Below are positions 43,213 to 51,563 of a stretch of DNA of 64,000 nt, piece after piece. Location of the stretch: positions 11,679 to 75,678 of the forward strand of contig CAKVDS010000005.1 in assembly GCA_934726455.1 (NCBI GenBank), written 5' to 3'. Each line of letters opens with the position of its first letter. Position 1 is the first letter of the stretch. Both the position numbers and the translations under genes were made by a program. The notes beneath the pieces are model-generated. The model did not search any database, was not told the DNA's origin, and was given only the letters and a program-made list of their open reading frames with translations. This DNA is from an uncultured Bacteroidales bacterium. Lineage in GTDB: Bacteria > Bacteroidota > Bacteroidia > Bacteroidales > UBA932.

Positions 43213-43218
43213 TCTAAG

Positions 43219-43998
43219 ATGGAATTCAATTTAAAGATATGGCGTCAGAAGAACGCCAAGGCTAAAGGTCATTTCGAGACTTATCATATTTCAGGCATTG
43301 AGGAAGATGCTTCTTTCCTTGAAATGCTTGATATTCTCAATGAGCAGCTTATCCGTGAGGGCTCTGATCCGGTGGCTGTCGAGCGCGGTTGCCAGAGCAG
43401 CGGCCCTGTCTCTTTCGACCACGATTGCCGTGAGGGTATATGCGGCGCCTGCTCACTTTACATTGACGGTCGTGCCCACGGTCCAGATGATCATGTCACG
43501 ACATGTCAGCTTTTCATGAGGCACTTTAAGGACGGGGCCACGATTACTGTCGAGCCTTGGAGAAGTGCTGCTTTTCCTGTGATCAAGGATCTTGTTGTTG
43601 ATCGTACAGCGTTCGACAAGATTCTTCAGGCCGGTGGATTCATCACTGTAAGGACAGGTTCAGCTCAGGATGCCAACAATATTCTCATCTCACATGAGCG
43701 GGCTGAGGAGAGCATGGATGCTGCGGCATGTGTAGGTTGCGGCGCATGTGTTGCGACTTGCAAAAACGGCTCTGCAATGCTCTTTGTGGCTGCACGTGTA
43801 AGTTCTCTCGCTCTTCTTCCTCAAGGCCGTCCAGAGGCCGCAAAAAGGGCGAAAGCGATGGTTGCGAAGATGGATGAACTCGGTTTCGGCAACTGCACCA
43901 ATACTCGCGCTTGCGAGCTTGAGTGCCCTAAGGGTATCACAGTGGCTCACATTGCACGTCTCAACCGTGAGTTCCTCAAGGCGAAGTTCTCCGACTAG
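43219..43998 (+). CDS. frdB: Fumarate reductase/succinate dehydrogenase iron-sulfur subunit
   Basis: A 259-residue electron-transfer subunit. The N-terminal ferredoxin fold holds the [2Fe-2S] ligands in DCREGICGACSLYI plus TTCQ. The C-terminal domain holds cluster cysteines in CVGCGACVATCKN and CTNTRACELECPKGI for the [4Fe-4S] and [3Fe-4S] centres. It passes electrons between the membrane cytochrome and FrdA. No frdC follows; a terminator is placed 26 bases after the stop, so the transcript ends here. Confidence 0.94.
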   Translation: MEFNLKIWRQKNAKAKGHFETYHISGIEEDASFLEMLDILNEQLIREGSDPVAVERGCQSSGPVSFDHDCREGICGACSLYIDGRAHGPDDHVTTCQLFMRHFKDGATITVEPWRSAAFPVIKDLVVDRTAFDKILQAGGFITVRTGSAQDANNILISHERAEESMDAAACVGCGACVATCKNGSAMLFVAARVSSLALLPQGRPEAAKRAKAMVAKMDELGFGNCTNTRACELECPKGITVAHIARLNREFLKAKFSD

Positions 43999-44023
43999 TT
44001 TTTTTTCCTTTATGCTTATAATG

Positions 44024-44052
44024 AAGGGTGGCTTTTCAGGCCACCCTTTTTT
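44024..44052. terminator. Terminator between frdB and hflX
   Basis: AAGGGTGGC (44024-44032) pairs with GCCACCCTT (44040-44048) around a 7-base loop and is followed by TTTT on the plus strand. It lies between convergent genes and reaches the last base of hflX. Confidence 0.75.
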
Positions 44053-45235
44053 ACCATAGGAAGTTATTGAACGGGTATCGTCCCGCGTGGATTTCTGCCA
44101 CCATCTTATAGATGTCGTCCTTTAACTTGTCTATGCCTTCTTTTTTCAGTGCCGAGATGAATATGCACGGGATTTTCTTCTCGTTTATCCATTTGTATCT
44201 GACTTCTTCGAGAGAGAGGTTGCTGTCTGTCTTCGGCTGAAGAGAGAACTCATCGTATTCTTCGTGCGTATATGCATCTATCTTATTGAATACTACGAAT
44301 ATCGGTTTGTCTGACGCTGAAATGTCCTTAAGTGTTTTCTCTACCACTTCCATCTGTTCTTCATAATCAGAGTGGGATATGTCCACCACGTGTATCAGGA
44401 CATCTGCCTCACGTACTTCATCCAGTGTGCTCTTGAAAGCTTCTATGAGCTGTGTAGGAAGTTTGCGGATGAATCCGACAGTGTCGCTGAGCAGGAACGG
44501 GAGGTTTCCGATCACTACTTTTCTGACTGTGGTGTCGAGTGTCGCAAACAGTTTGTTTTCTGCGAATACGTCTGATTTTGCGAGCAGATTCATCAGTGTA
44601 GACTTGCCGACATTGGTGTATCCCACTAGAGAAAGCCTGACAAGCTGGCCTCTGTTGCTGCGCTGGGTTGCCATCTGCTTGTCTACTTTTTTCAGTTGCT
44701 CTTTGAGTCTTGCTATCCTTTCTCTGACTATTCGCCTGTCTATTTCGATCTGGGTTTCGCCCATTCCTCCTCTCATTCCTACGCCGCCCCTCTGGCGTTC
44801 AAGGTGTGTCCACATTCCAGCGAGGCGGGGGAGCATGTAGTTGTATCTGGCCAGTTCTACCTGCATCTTGGCGTATGCTGTCTTCGCTCTCTGCGAGAAT
44901 ATTTCAAGAATCAGGCTTGTACGGTCTATTACTATTGATGTCTTGATGATTTTCTCTATGTTGCGCTGCTGCATCCCTGTGAGTTCATCGTCAAATATGA
45001 CATATTTGATTTCGTTTTCCTCGCAGTATTGTGCTATTTCCTCGAGTTTGCCGCTTCTTATGTAGGTTGCTTTTTCGGGTTTGTCAACTCTTTGTATGAA
45101 TTGCCTGTCTCCTGCAAGTCCGGCTGTTTCGGCGAGAAACTCGAGTTCGTCCAAGTACTCCAGGACTTTGTTTTCCTCGTCTCCTTGCTTTATTATGCCG
45201 ACGAATATCGCTTTGTTTTGTTCTTGTATGTCCAT
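44051..45235 (-). CDS. hflX: Ribosome-associated GTPase HflX
   Basis: A 394-residue GTPase that binds 50S subunits and splits stalled ribosomes. The N-terminal HflX domain (about 10-100) is followed by a glycine-rich linker (RQRGGVGMRGGMGETQIE, about 155-172). The G domain has G1 VGYTNVGKST, G3 DTVGF, G4 NKID and G5 SALKK, and a short C-terminal tail ends at NNFLW. I start at MDIQEQNK (45235), because the open frame continues 107 codons upstream through the tonB terminator and into the tonB 3' end, with no resemblance to HflX. Confidence 0.92.
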   Translation of the reverse strand: MDIQEQNKAIFVGIIKQGDEENKVLEYLDELEFLAETAGLAGDRQFIQRVDKPEKATYIRSGKLEEIAQYCEENEIKYVIFDDELTGMQQRNIEKIIKTSIVIDRTSLILEIFSQRAKTAYAKMQVELARYNYMLPRLAGMWTHLERQRGGVGMRGGMGETQIEIDRRIVRERIARLKEQLKKVDKQMATQRSNRGQLVRLSLVGYTNVGKSTLMNLLAKSDVFAENKLFATLDTTVRKVVIGNLPFLLSDTVGFIRKLPTQLIEAFKSTLDEVREADVLIHVVDISHSDYEEQMEVVEKTLKDISASDKPIFVVFNKIDAYTHEEYDEFSLQPKTDSNLSLEEVRYKWINEKKIPCIFISALKKEGIDKLKDDIYKMVAEIHAGRYPFNNFLW

Positions 45236-45250
45236 AGTCTTGTTGTCAAT

Positions 45251-45286
45251 CAAAAAAAGGCCATCCTTTTTGCGGGACAGCCTTTT
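45251..45286 (-). terminator. Terminator downstream of tonB
   Basis: On the minus strand AGGCTGTCC and GGATGGCCT form a 9-pair stem with wobbles around an 8-base loop, bordered by A-runs before and seven T residues after. It lies 18 bases after the tonB stop and before the hflX start. Confidence 0.6.
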
Positions 45287-45303
45287 TATGGTCTCTTTTT
45301 GTA

Positions 45304-45993
45304 TTATCTCAACTGGAAGATAACAGGGAATGTGTAGGTAACCTTGACTGCGCGGTCTCTCTGGCGTCCCGGTTCCCACTTCGGAGAACTTGAAACTACA
45401 CGTACGGCCTCCTTGTCTAGAGATGCGTCTACACCTCTGAGCACCTTCACGTCTGAGATGGTTCCGTTTGGATTTACCGTGAACTGGAGCATTACTCGAC
45501 CGCTTACTCCGTTCTCCTTTGCAATCTCCGGATAGACGAGGTTGTTTGCAACCCACTTTGAGAAAGTGTTGGCGTCTCCGCCCTGGAATGTCGGCTTCAC
45601 TTCCACGATCTGGAACGGGATGGCCTCTTCCTCTACTTCCTCTTCGGCTACATCTTCAACGTAGTCCATGATTTCGACTCCGATGTCATCATTGTCTTCA
45701 AGGTTGAGGATGTTGTCTTCGACTTTGATGTCGTCATCAACGATGTCGATCTGGTCGGAAAGAACCACTGTTTTCGGAACTTCTGGTGGCGGTGGAGGGG
45801 TTTCCTGTGTGATAGGTACCATTTCCTCTTCCTCCACAACTACCGTCTCAGCGACGAGTGTGGCCTCCTCCTTGTCTTTTGTGGTCCATTCGAACGCTGC
45901 GTAGACGAAGAGAAGAGCGATTACAAAGCCGATTTCAGCGAACAGCAGTTTCTTGTTGTTCAGATCGGCTTTCGGTGATTTCTTGACTTCCAT
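45304..45993 (-). CDS. tonB: Energy transducer TonB
   Basis: A 229-residue periplasm-spanning protein: a short cytoplasmic tail, one N-terminal membrane helix (LLFAEIGFVIALLFVYAAF, about 16-34), a proline stretch (TPPPPPEVPK, about 65-74), a long acidic linker (residues 80-125) and a C-terminal TonB domain (about 140-229, VNPNGTISDVKVLRG, YTFPVIFQL). It transfers proton-motive energy from ExbBD to TonB-dependent importers such as the SusC protein in this window. ExbB/ExbD are not encoded nearby. It is monocistronic, with its own -7 box and terminator. Confidence 0.92.
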   Translation of the reverse strand: MEVKKSPKADLNNKKLLFAEIGFVIALLFVYAAFEWTTKDKEEATLVAETVVVEEEEMVPITQETPPPPPEVPKTVVLSDQIDIVDDDIKVEDNILNLEDNDDIGVEIMDYVEDVAEEEVEEEAIPFQIVEVKPTFQGGDANTFSKWVANNLVYPEIAKENGVSGRVMLQFTVNPNGTISDVKVLRGVDASLDKEAVRVVSSSPKWEPGRQRDRAVKVTYTFPVIFQLR

Positions 45994-46027
45994 TTTATTA
46001 GTTTCTTTAAATATTCACTTTGCGCTC

Positions 46028-46035
46028 CAAAGATA
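46028..46035 (-). promoter_or_regulatory. -7 box for tonB
   Basis: On the minus strand TATCTTTG is a perfect TAnnTTTG match, 34 bases before the tonB ATG, within the divergent gap shared with ybeY. Confidence 0.5.
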
Positions 46036-46097
46036 TAAAGAATTCAATTCGATTCCAAAAAATCCTTTGATTATTTCCATACTCCGCTCTTTAGTAG

Positions 46098-46105
46098 TAG
46101 ATTTG
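46098..46105 (+). promoter_or_regulatory. -7 box for ybeY-mnmG
   Basis: TAGATTTG on the plus strand matches TAnnTTTG and lies 16 bases before the ybeY ATG at 46122. A TTTG at 46066-46069 is too far upstream to be a standard -33 element. Confidence 0.45.
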
Positions 46106-46121
46106 CCGAAAATTTGTGGTT

Positions 46122-46544
46122 ATGATCAGGTATTTCAATGAGGATATCAAGTTTGTCTTCAAGCAGAAATTATTGAACAACAGGTGGCTTAAGACCGTTG
46201 CCGGGAGCGAAATGCGTAAAATCGGGGATGTCAACATCATATTTTGCTCTGACAATTACATACTTGATGTCAACATCAAGTATCTCGAACACGATTATTT
46301 TACCGACATCATCACTTTTGACTATTGTGAGAAGGATATCCTTTCCGGTGATCTTTTCATCAGCGTGGATTCAGTTCGTGAAAATGCATCTTTTTATGGA
46401 GCCGCTTTTGATGATGAACTCAACCGGGTCATTGTTCATGGCCTGCTTCACCTTATAGGATATGACGACCATACGGAGGAGGACATCGCGCAGATGAGAG
46501 CAAAAGAGGACTACTATCTTCAACTCAGAAAATCGCTTCAATAA
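46122..46544 (+). CDS. ybeY: Endoribonuclease YbeY
   Basis: The 140-residue metallo-RNase takes part in 16S rRNA 3' maturation and ribosome quality control. The zinc motif is HGLLHLIGYDDH near residues 107-118; the spacing has one residue more than H-x3-H-x5-H, unless the aspartate serves as third ligand. YLEHDYFTDIITFDY is the other conserved stretch. I chose the ATG at 46122 over a GTG two codons earlier. The stop TAA shares its last base with the ATG of mnmG (ATAATGA), so translation is coupled. Confidence 0.9.
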   Translation: MIRYFNEDIKFVFKQKLLNNRWLKTVAGSEMRKIGDVNIIFCSDNYILDVNIKYLEHDYFTDIITFDYCEKDILSGDLFISVDSVRENASFYGAAFDDELNRVIVHGLLHLIGYDDHTEEDIAQMRAKEDYYLQLRKSLQ

Positions 46545-48403
46545 TGAGTGCTTGCTATGATGTCATAGTTGTCGGCGGGGGACACGCCGGTTGCGAGGCT
46601 GCCATGGCGGCTGCAAATCTCGGTTCTTCTGTGCTTTTGCTGTCTGCTGACATGACCATGTTTGCGCGAATGTCATGTAACCCTGCTGTTGGCGGTATTG
46701 CTAAAGGTCAGATAGTCAGAGAAATAGATGCTCTTGGTGGTTATACAGGGCTTGTCACTGATGCGTGTACTTTGCAGTTTCGCATGCTGAATAGGTCCAA
46801 GGGGCCGGCCATGTGGAGTCCGCGGGCGCAGTGCGATAAAATGCAGTTTTCCGCCGTATGGCGAGATTATCTTGAAAAGTCTTGTAAATTAGATATTTAC
46901 GCCGATTTTGCGACTTCTTTTCTCTTTGAGGATTCAAAAATATGCGGTGTCCGTACATCTACGGGGGCAATTTTTAATTCTCGGGCACTTGTCTTGACTG
47001 CAGGAACCTTCCTTCACGGTAAATTATTTATAGGACAGACTGTCCTTACCGGTGGAAGAATAGGGGAGAAGTCGTCTGAGGGTTTGACTGCTCAGTTGGC
47101 TGAGCGAGGAATAAAAACAGGAAGGATGAAGACTGGCACCCCTCCGCGTATTGACATATCTTCTGTTGACGTGTCTTCTCTTCCCGTTCAGTTTGGAGAT
47201 CCTGTTCCGGCCCGATTCTCATATCTGGATATACCTTCTTCTGTTCAGTCCGGTACTCCACAGATGCCTTGCTTTATTCTTCATACCAATGAGAAAGTCC
47301 ACGATATACTCAGATCCGGTTTTGACGAGTCTCCATTATTCACCGGTCTGATAAGCGGGAAGGGGCCGAGGTATTGTCCGAGTATTGAGGATAAGCTCAG
47401 GGTGTTTCCTGAGAACAATGCACACCAGCTTTTTCTTGAACCGGAAGGGCGCAGTACGAATGAGTATTATCTTCAGGGCTTTTCTTCGTCGCTTCCTTTG
47501 CAGGTTCAGTTGGACGCGCTTCACGCTATCAAAGGTCTTGAAAATGCAAAAATTTTCCGGCCTGCCTATGCTGTGGAGTATGACTATTTTGATCCTTCTC
47601 AATTGAAATCCACCTTGGAGTCGAAGATTGTGGAGAATCTTTTTCTTGCAGGTCAAGTGAACGGGACTACCGGATATGAGGAGGCGGCCGGGCAGGGGAT
47701 TGTGGCTGGTATTAATGCTGCTCTCAAAGTTCAGGAGCGTGGGCCTTTTATTCTTGGTCGCGACAGTTCTTATATTGGAGTGCTTATTGATGATCTCGTC
47801 ACAAAGGGGGTGGATGAGCCATACAGGATGTTTACTTCACGTGCTGAGTATCGGATTCTTCTCAGGCAGGATAATGCGGATTTCCGCTTGACTGGCCTGT
47901 CTCATTCTATTGGGCTTGCAAGCGAAGAGCGCTATTCCGGAATGATGAGAAAATACGAGGAGATAGATGCTCTGAAAACTTATTGCTATTCCCATAACAT
48001 CAGTCCAGCCGTAGCAAATCCTTTTTTAGAGTCTTTGGGTTCGAGCCCGATTCTGGAATCCAAGAAGATTTCCGATATTGCTGCGCGGCCGGAAGTGGGC
48101 CTCTCTGAATTGATGAAGATTGTTCCACGTGGAACATTGACAAATGGAATAGTGGATAGCGTTGAGATATCAATCAAGTATAGCGGTTATATAGACAGAG
48201 AACTGCAATCAGCTGAAAAAATACATAGGCTTGAAGGCTTGATTATCCCTGAAGGGTTCGATTTTGACAGGATTAACGGACTTTCTACCGAATGCCGTCA
48301 GAAGTTTAAAAAATACACTCCTCGAACAATCGCTCAGGCTATGAGGATTTCGGGAGTGTCTCCGTCGGACGTTTCTGTCCTTCTTGTTTATTTCGGGCGA
48401 TAA
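46544..48403 (+). CDS. mnmG: tRNA uridine-5-carboxymethylaminomethyl modification enzyme MnmG
   Basis: The 619-residue FAD protein which, with MnmE, builds the cmnm5 group on U34 of several tRNAs. The dinucleotide motif VVGGGHAGCEAAMAAANLG begins near residue 10. MSCNPAVGGIAKG, TGTFLHGKLFIG (here AGTFLHG), GRMKTGTPPRID and the C-terminal helical domain (PEVGLSELMKIVPRG to VSPSDVSVLLVY) match the family. The length is normal. It overlaps ybeY by one base and converges on ruvA with 2 bases between the stops and no terminator. Confidence 0.95.
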   Translation: MSACYDVIVVGGGHAGCEAAMAAANLGSSVLLLSADMTMFARMSCNPAVGGIAKGQIVREIDALGGYTGLVTDACTLQFRMLNRSKGPAMWSPRAQCDKMQFSAVWRDYLEKSCKLDIYADFATSFLFEDSKICGVRTSTGAIFNSRALVLTAGTFLHGKLFIGQTVLTGGRIGEKSSEGLTAQLAERGIKTGRMKTGTPPRIDISSVDVSSLPVQFGDPVPARFSYLDIPSSVQSGTPQMPCFILHTNEKVHDILRSGFDESPLFTGLISGKGPRYCPSIEDKLRVFPENNAHQLFLEPEGRSTNEYYLQGFSSSLPLQVQLDALHAIKGLENAKIFRPAYAVEYDYFDPSQLKSTLESKIVENLFLAGQVNGTTGYEEAAGQGIVAGINAALKVQERGPFILGRDSSYIGVLIDDLVTKGVDEPYRMFTSRAEYRILLRQDNADFRLTGLSHSIGLASEERYSGMMRKYEEIDALKTYCYSHNISPAVANPFLESLGSSPILESKKISDIAARPEVGLSELMKIVPRGTLTNGIVDSVEISIKYSGYIDRELQSAEKIHRLEGLIIPEGFDFDRINGLSTECRQKFKKYTPRTIAQAMRISGVSPSDVSVLLVYFGR

Positions 48404-48405
48404 AC

Positions 48406-48999
48406 CTACAGCATTTTCAGGGCTGTCTTTATTATGTCCTCAAGGCTTGCAGCCGGATTGTCTTTGAGGATTGACTGGATTGCCTTGGTGATGTTAGGCT
48501 TTGAAAAACCGAGATTGAGCAGGGCTGTAGCGGCTTCGTCTGCTGTCTTGTTTGCTTCAGCCTTGATGATTGTATCGAAGTTGGCGCTTTCTCCTTTGAC
48601 GATTTTGTCTTTCAATTCCAATACAAGTCTCTGGGCACTTTTCAATCCTATCCCTTTGATGGATTTCAATCGTGTGATGTTTTCAGACAATATGGCTTCA
48701 TTGAGTTCAGAAGGAGAGAGCGAAGACAGGATCATCCTCGCGGAAGATGCTCCCATTCCTGACACGCTGGTGATGTTCCTGAACAGGTTCCGCTCGTCTT
48801 TCGTCGCGAATCCATAATCGATTTCCTGTCCGTCCCTTTGGTTGACCTGGCGCTGTATGTATATTGTCGCTTCTGATTTGCCGACGATTGCATCGTATGT
48901 CTGGAGTGAAATCTCCACGATGTAGCCTATTCCTTGGTTGTCAATGACGGCAGCCGTAGGTGTAAGTTCTGTGATTTTTCCTGAGATGTAGTCTATCAT
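48406..48999 (-). CDS. ruvA: Holliday junction-binding protein RuvA
   Basis: A 197-residue tetrameric protein that holds the four-way junction for RuvB. The N-terminal OB-fold (MIDYISGKITELTPTAAVIDNQGIGYIV), the paired helix-hairpin-helix motifs (ITSVSGMGASSARMILS and LKSIKGIGLKSAQRLVLELKDK) and the mobile C-terminal domain (ADEAATALLNLGFSKPNITKAI) are all visible. The gene is separate from ruvB and has its own -7 box at 49020-49027. Confidence 0.95.
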   Translation of the reverse strand: MIDYISGKITELTPTAAVIDNQGIGYIVEISLQTYDAIVGKSEATIYIQRQVNQRDGQEIDYGFATKDERNLFRNITSVSGMGASSARMILSSLSPSELNEAILSENITRLKSIKGIGLKSAQRLVLELKDKIVKGESANFDTIIKAEANKTADEAATALLNLGFSKPNITKAIQSILKDNPAASLEDIIKTALKML

Positions 49000-49019
49000 T
49001 TCTCTTGTGTTTGTTGTCT

Positions 49020-49027
49020 CAAAATTA
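49020..49027 (-). promoter_or_regulatory. -7 box for ruvA
   Basis: On the minus strand TAATTTTG matches TAnnTTTG and lies 20 bases before the ruvA ATG, in the 71-base divergent gap shared with sufS. Confidence 0.45.
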
Positions 49028-49058
49028 AGTAATAAATAGACATCTGCGCAAAAAATGT

Positions 49059-49066
49059 TATTTTTG
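49059..49066 (+). promoter_or_regulatory. -7 box immediately before sufS
   Basis: TATTTTTG matches TAnnTTTG and ends four bases before the sufS ATG, so the transcript would start at or beside the start codon. The N-terminus of SufS aligns well from this ATG, so a later start is unlikely. Confidence 0.4.
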
Positions 49067-49070
49067 TGTT

Positions 49071-50300
49071 ATGAATTTATCTGATTTCAGAAAGGAGTTT
49101 CCGGAGCTATCCGAGACAGTATATGGGAAGAAACTTGTGTATCTTGACAATGCTGCCACTTCTTTGAGGCCGCTTGGCGTTATCGGGGAGTGGGATGAGA
49201 TGTCAATGAAATATACAGCCAATCTTCATCGTGCTGTGCATCATATTGCAGAAGTCGCGACGCAGAAATATGAGTCTGCGCGTGACGCTGTGCGGGAATA
49301 TATCAATGCAGGCAGCAGGGAGGAAATCATTTTCACTTCAGGGACCACGGCGTCAATCAACCTTGTAGCCTTCAGTTTCGGAGAGGCTTTTGTCAGCCGC
49401 GGCGATGAAATTATAGTGTCTGAAGCCGAGCACCATTCCGATATAGTTCCTTGGCAGATGCTGTGTGAGCGCAAGGGTGCCGTTCTTAGAGTCTTGCCGG
49501 TGGATGACAACGGTCATCTCAGACTGGATAAACTCAGGGAGATGCTTTCCAGCCGTACGCGGCTTGTCTGTGTTGCGCAGGTCTCCAATGTCCTCGGTTT
49601 GACAAATCCGATCAAAGAAATAGTGTCCATCTGCCATTCTGCCGATTGTCCGGTGCTGGTTGACGGGGCGCAGGGCATAGTCCATTGCGGGGTTGATGTG
49701 CGCGAGCTTGATTGTGATTTCTATGCTTTTTCCGGGCATAAGATTTATGCTGCTCCAGGCACCGGAGTCCTTTATGCGAAAAAATCATATCTTGACAGGA
49801 TGCCGCCTTACATGGGTGGGGGAGAGATGATATCCACAGTGAAGTGGACGGGGACAAGTTATGCCGCTCCTCCGTATAAGTTTGAGGCCGGTACCCAGAA
49901 CATTTCCGGTACTCCGACTTTTGTGCCGGCACTTAGGATCGCTTCTGATGCGGAAACTCCTGAACTACGGAAAAACATGGATGAAGTCGTTGACTATATG
50001 TTAAATACGCTTACATCTGATCCTCGCTTTCATTTATATGGATTGCCGGGTGACGGGTATGAAAAGGTACCGCTGTTTTCGTTCTCCGTGGAACATTGTC
50101 ATCACGAGGATCTGGCCTTGATTCTTGACAAGATGGGGATTGCCGTGAGGTCCGGTCAGATGTGCGCAGAACCGATAATGGACAGGTTCGGGGTGACCGG
50201 CATGCTCAGGGCTTCATTTGCCCCTTATAATACCGTTGATGAGGCAAAATATCTGGTGTCCTCTCTTGATAAGGCTATAAAAATGCTTGATAGGAAATGA
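49071..50300 (+). CDS. sufS: Cysteine desulfurase SufS
   Basis: A 409-residue class V aminotransferase-fold PLP enzyme that takes sulfur from cysteine for iron-sulfur cluster assembly. The PLP lysine is K224 (FSGHKIYAAPGTG), the stacking histidine lies in SEAEHHSD, and the persulfide cysteine is C365 (RSGQMCAEP). The N-terminus (RKEFPELSETVYGKKLVYLDNAATS) is typical of SufS. The next gene, sufE, encodes its sulfur acceptor and starts inside the stop region (ATGA). The scaffold genes sufBCD are not in the window. Confidence 0.95.
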   Translation: MNLSDFRKEFPELSETVYGKKLVYLDNAATSLRPLGVIGEWDEMSMKYTANLHRAVHHIAEVATQKYESARDAVREYINAGSREEIIFTSGTTASINLVAFSFGEAFVSRGDEIIVSEAEHHSDIVPWQMLCERKGAVLRVLPVDDNGHLRLDKLREMLSSRTRLVCVAQVSNVLGLTNPIKEIVSICHSADCPVLVDGAQGIVHCGVDVRELDCDFYAFSGHKIYAAPGTGVLYAKKSYLDRMPPYMGGGEMISTVKWTGTSYAAPPYKFEAGTQNISGTPTFVPALRIASDAETPELRKNMDEVVDYMLNTLTSDPRFHLYGLPGDGYEKVPLFSFSVEHCHHEDLALILDKMGIAVRSGQMCAEPIMDRFGVTGMLRASFAPYNTVDEAKYLVSSLDKAIKMLDRK

Positions 50301-50716
50301 AAAGTTTGAAAGAAGCTCAAGCCGATGTTGTCGAAGAGTTTTCGATGTACGATGATTGGCTTGACAAGTATGAATATCTTATAGAACTCGGCAATAATCT
50401 CGAACCTTTTCCGGCTGAATCCAAGACTGATGATAAACTTATAAAAGGTTGTCAATCAAGAGTTTGGCTTGATTATAAGGTTAAGGACGGGCGTGTGTTT
50501 TTCAATGCGGACAGTGATGCTGTCATCACAAAGGGGATAATATCCCTGCTTGTCGGTGTTTATTCCGGCCGGCAGACGTGTGAGATAGCTTCGGATGATT
50601 TTTCTTTTGTCGATAAGCTGGGATTGAGGGAAAATCTGTCACCGACGCGGGCCAACGGCCTTGCCTCAATGATCGATACCATCAAGAGCATAGCAAGTAA
50701 AAACTGTCAGAAATGA
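50297..50716 (+). CDS. sufE: Sulfur acceptor protein SufE
   Basis: The 139-residue partner takes the persulfide from SufS and passes it to the assembly scaffold. The acceptor cysteine is C52 in IKGCQSRVWLDY, and the N-terminal segment ending in WLDKYEYLIELGNNL is conserved. It overlaps sufS by 4 bases upstream and the MIP18-like gene by 4 bases downstream, so sufS-sufE-MIP18-folK read as one tightly packed operon. Confidence 0.93.
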   Translation: MKSLKEAQADVVEEFSMYDDWLDKYEYLIELGNNLEPFPAESKTDDKLIKGCQSRVWLDYKVKDGRVFFNADSDAVITKGIISLLVGVYSGRQTCEIASDDFSFVDKLGLRENLSPTRANGLASMIDTIKSIASKNCQK

Positions 50717-51090
50717 GCGAAGAGAAAAATGAGGTTCTGACACCGGAAGACGTCAAGGCGCTCGCTCCGTTGTATGAAAATGTGGTGCTGGCACTCAAAC
50801 AGGTCTATGATCCTGAGATTCCGGTGAACATCTATGACCTTGGCCTCATATATGAGTTGAATATCAACAAGGAGCATGAAGTCTACATCAAGATGACCTT
50901 CACAGCCCCAAACTGCCCTATGGCTGACGAAGTGTTGGCGGAGGTCAAGCATAATGTGGAGTTGACCCCGGGTGTCAAGAACTGCACGATCGACCTTGTG
51001 TTCGAGCCTGCTTGGGATCAGAGTCTGCTTTCAGATGAGGCGCGTATAGCCCTCGGGATGGATCCTGAACTTGATGGGGAAGAAAACTGA
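50713..51090 (+). CDS. MIP18/DUF59-family iron-sulfur assembly factor (SufT/PaaD-like)
   Basis: A 125-residue protein of the MIP18 (DUF59) family, with VYDPEIPVNIYDLGLIYE (about 31-48) and the conserved cysteine C68 in FTAPNCPMADEV. Such proteins help mature Fe-S proteins, and the position after sufS and sufE agrees. The start overlaps the sufE stop (ATGA). The last 17 bases overlap the start of folK. I avoid calling it sufT, because the family has several branches. Confidence 0.88.
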   Translation: MSEEKNEVLTPEDVKALAPLYENVVLALKQVYDPEIPVNIYDLGLIYELNINKEHEVYIKMTFTAPNCPMADEVLAEVKHNVELTPGVKNCTIDLVFEPAWDQSLLSDEARIALGMDPELDGEEN

Positions 51091-51523
51091 CATATACTTG
51101 TCTCTCGGCACGAACGTCGGAGACCGTCGGGCTAATATCTTTTTGGCGCTCAAGGCTCTTGATGAAGGGATCGGGTGTCATTATTCTGCTCTTTCCAGTA
51201 TCATCGAATCTAAATCATGGGGGTTTGACGGGGCCGATTTTCTCAATTGTGCGGTCCTCTACAAGAGTGATATTCTGCCTCATGATCTGCTTGTCCTTTG
51301 CAAGTCGATAGAGTATGATATGGGGCGTCGGGAGAAGATCGAGTACTCTTCTGACGGTTCCAGAATATACCACGACCGCATCATTGATATAGATATACTT
51401 CTGTATGGGGACGAGTGTATTTCCACTCCGGATCTCACTGTGCCGCATCCCATGATGCGGGAGCGTGAATTCGTGACGGGTCCGCTGAGCGAGATATTTG
51501 ACCAAGAGAGAGGAAATGATTAA
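51074..51523 (+). CDS. folK: 2-amino-4-hydroxy-6-hydroxymethyldihydropteridine pyrophosphokinase
   Basis: The 149-residue enzyme transfers pyrophosphate from ATP to 6-hydroxymethyl-7,8-dihydropterin in folate synthesis. The N-terminal YLSLGTNVGDRRANI, the active-site RIIDIDILLYGD and VPHPMMREREFVTGPL are the family signature. I prefer the second ATG of the frame (MGKKTDIYLSLG), within the end of the MIP18-like gene. It is the last gene of the suf row, and the glyS promoter overlaps its 3' end. Confidence 0.92.
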   Translation: MGKKTDIYLSLGTNVGDRRANIFLALKALDEGIGCHYSALSSIIESKSWGFDGADFLNCAVLYKSDILPHDLLVLCKSIEYDMGRREKIEYSSDGSRIYHDRIIDIDILLYGDECISTPDLTVPHPMMREREFVTGPLSEIFDQERGND

Positions 51524-51528
51524 ATTTG
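51497..51528 (+). promoter_or_regulatory. Promoter of glyS
   Basis: TTTG at 51497-51500 and TAAATTTG at 51521-51528, 20 bases apart, give both Bacteroidota elements at good spacing. The -33 part lies within the folK coding sequence. The start codon is 35 bases downstream. Confidence 0.65.
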
Positions 51529-51563
51529 CGAGTTGTCGCTGAATATTAAAAACAAAAATAAAT

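Noticed and set aside
45236..45556. 107-codon N-terminal extension of hflX
   Set aside because: It crosses the tonB terminator and the antisense of... the tonB 3' end region and has no HflX similarity; MDIQEQNK is a good start.
46544..48403. MnmG as an origin-linked marker (gidA next to oriC)
   Set aside because: gidA neighbours oriC in many proteobacteria, but the gap upstream of ybeY-mnmG has no DnaA-box cluster, and the gene-direction and skew change lies at 40 kb.
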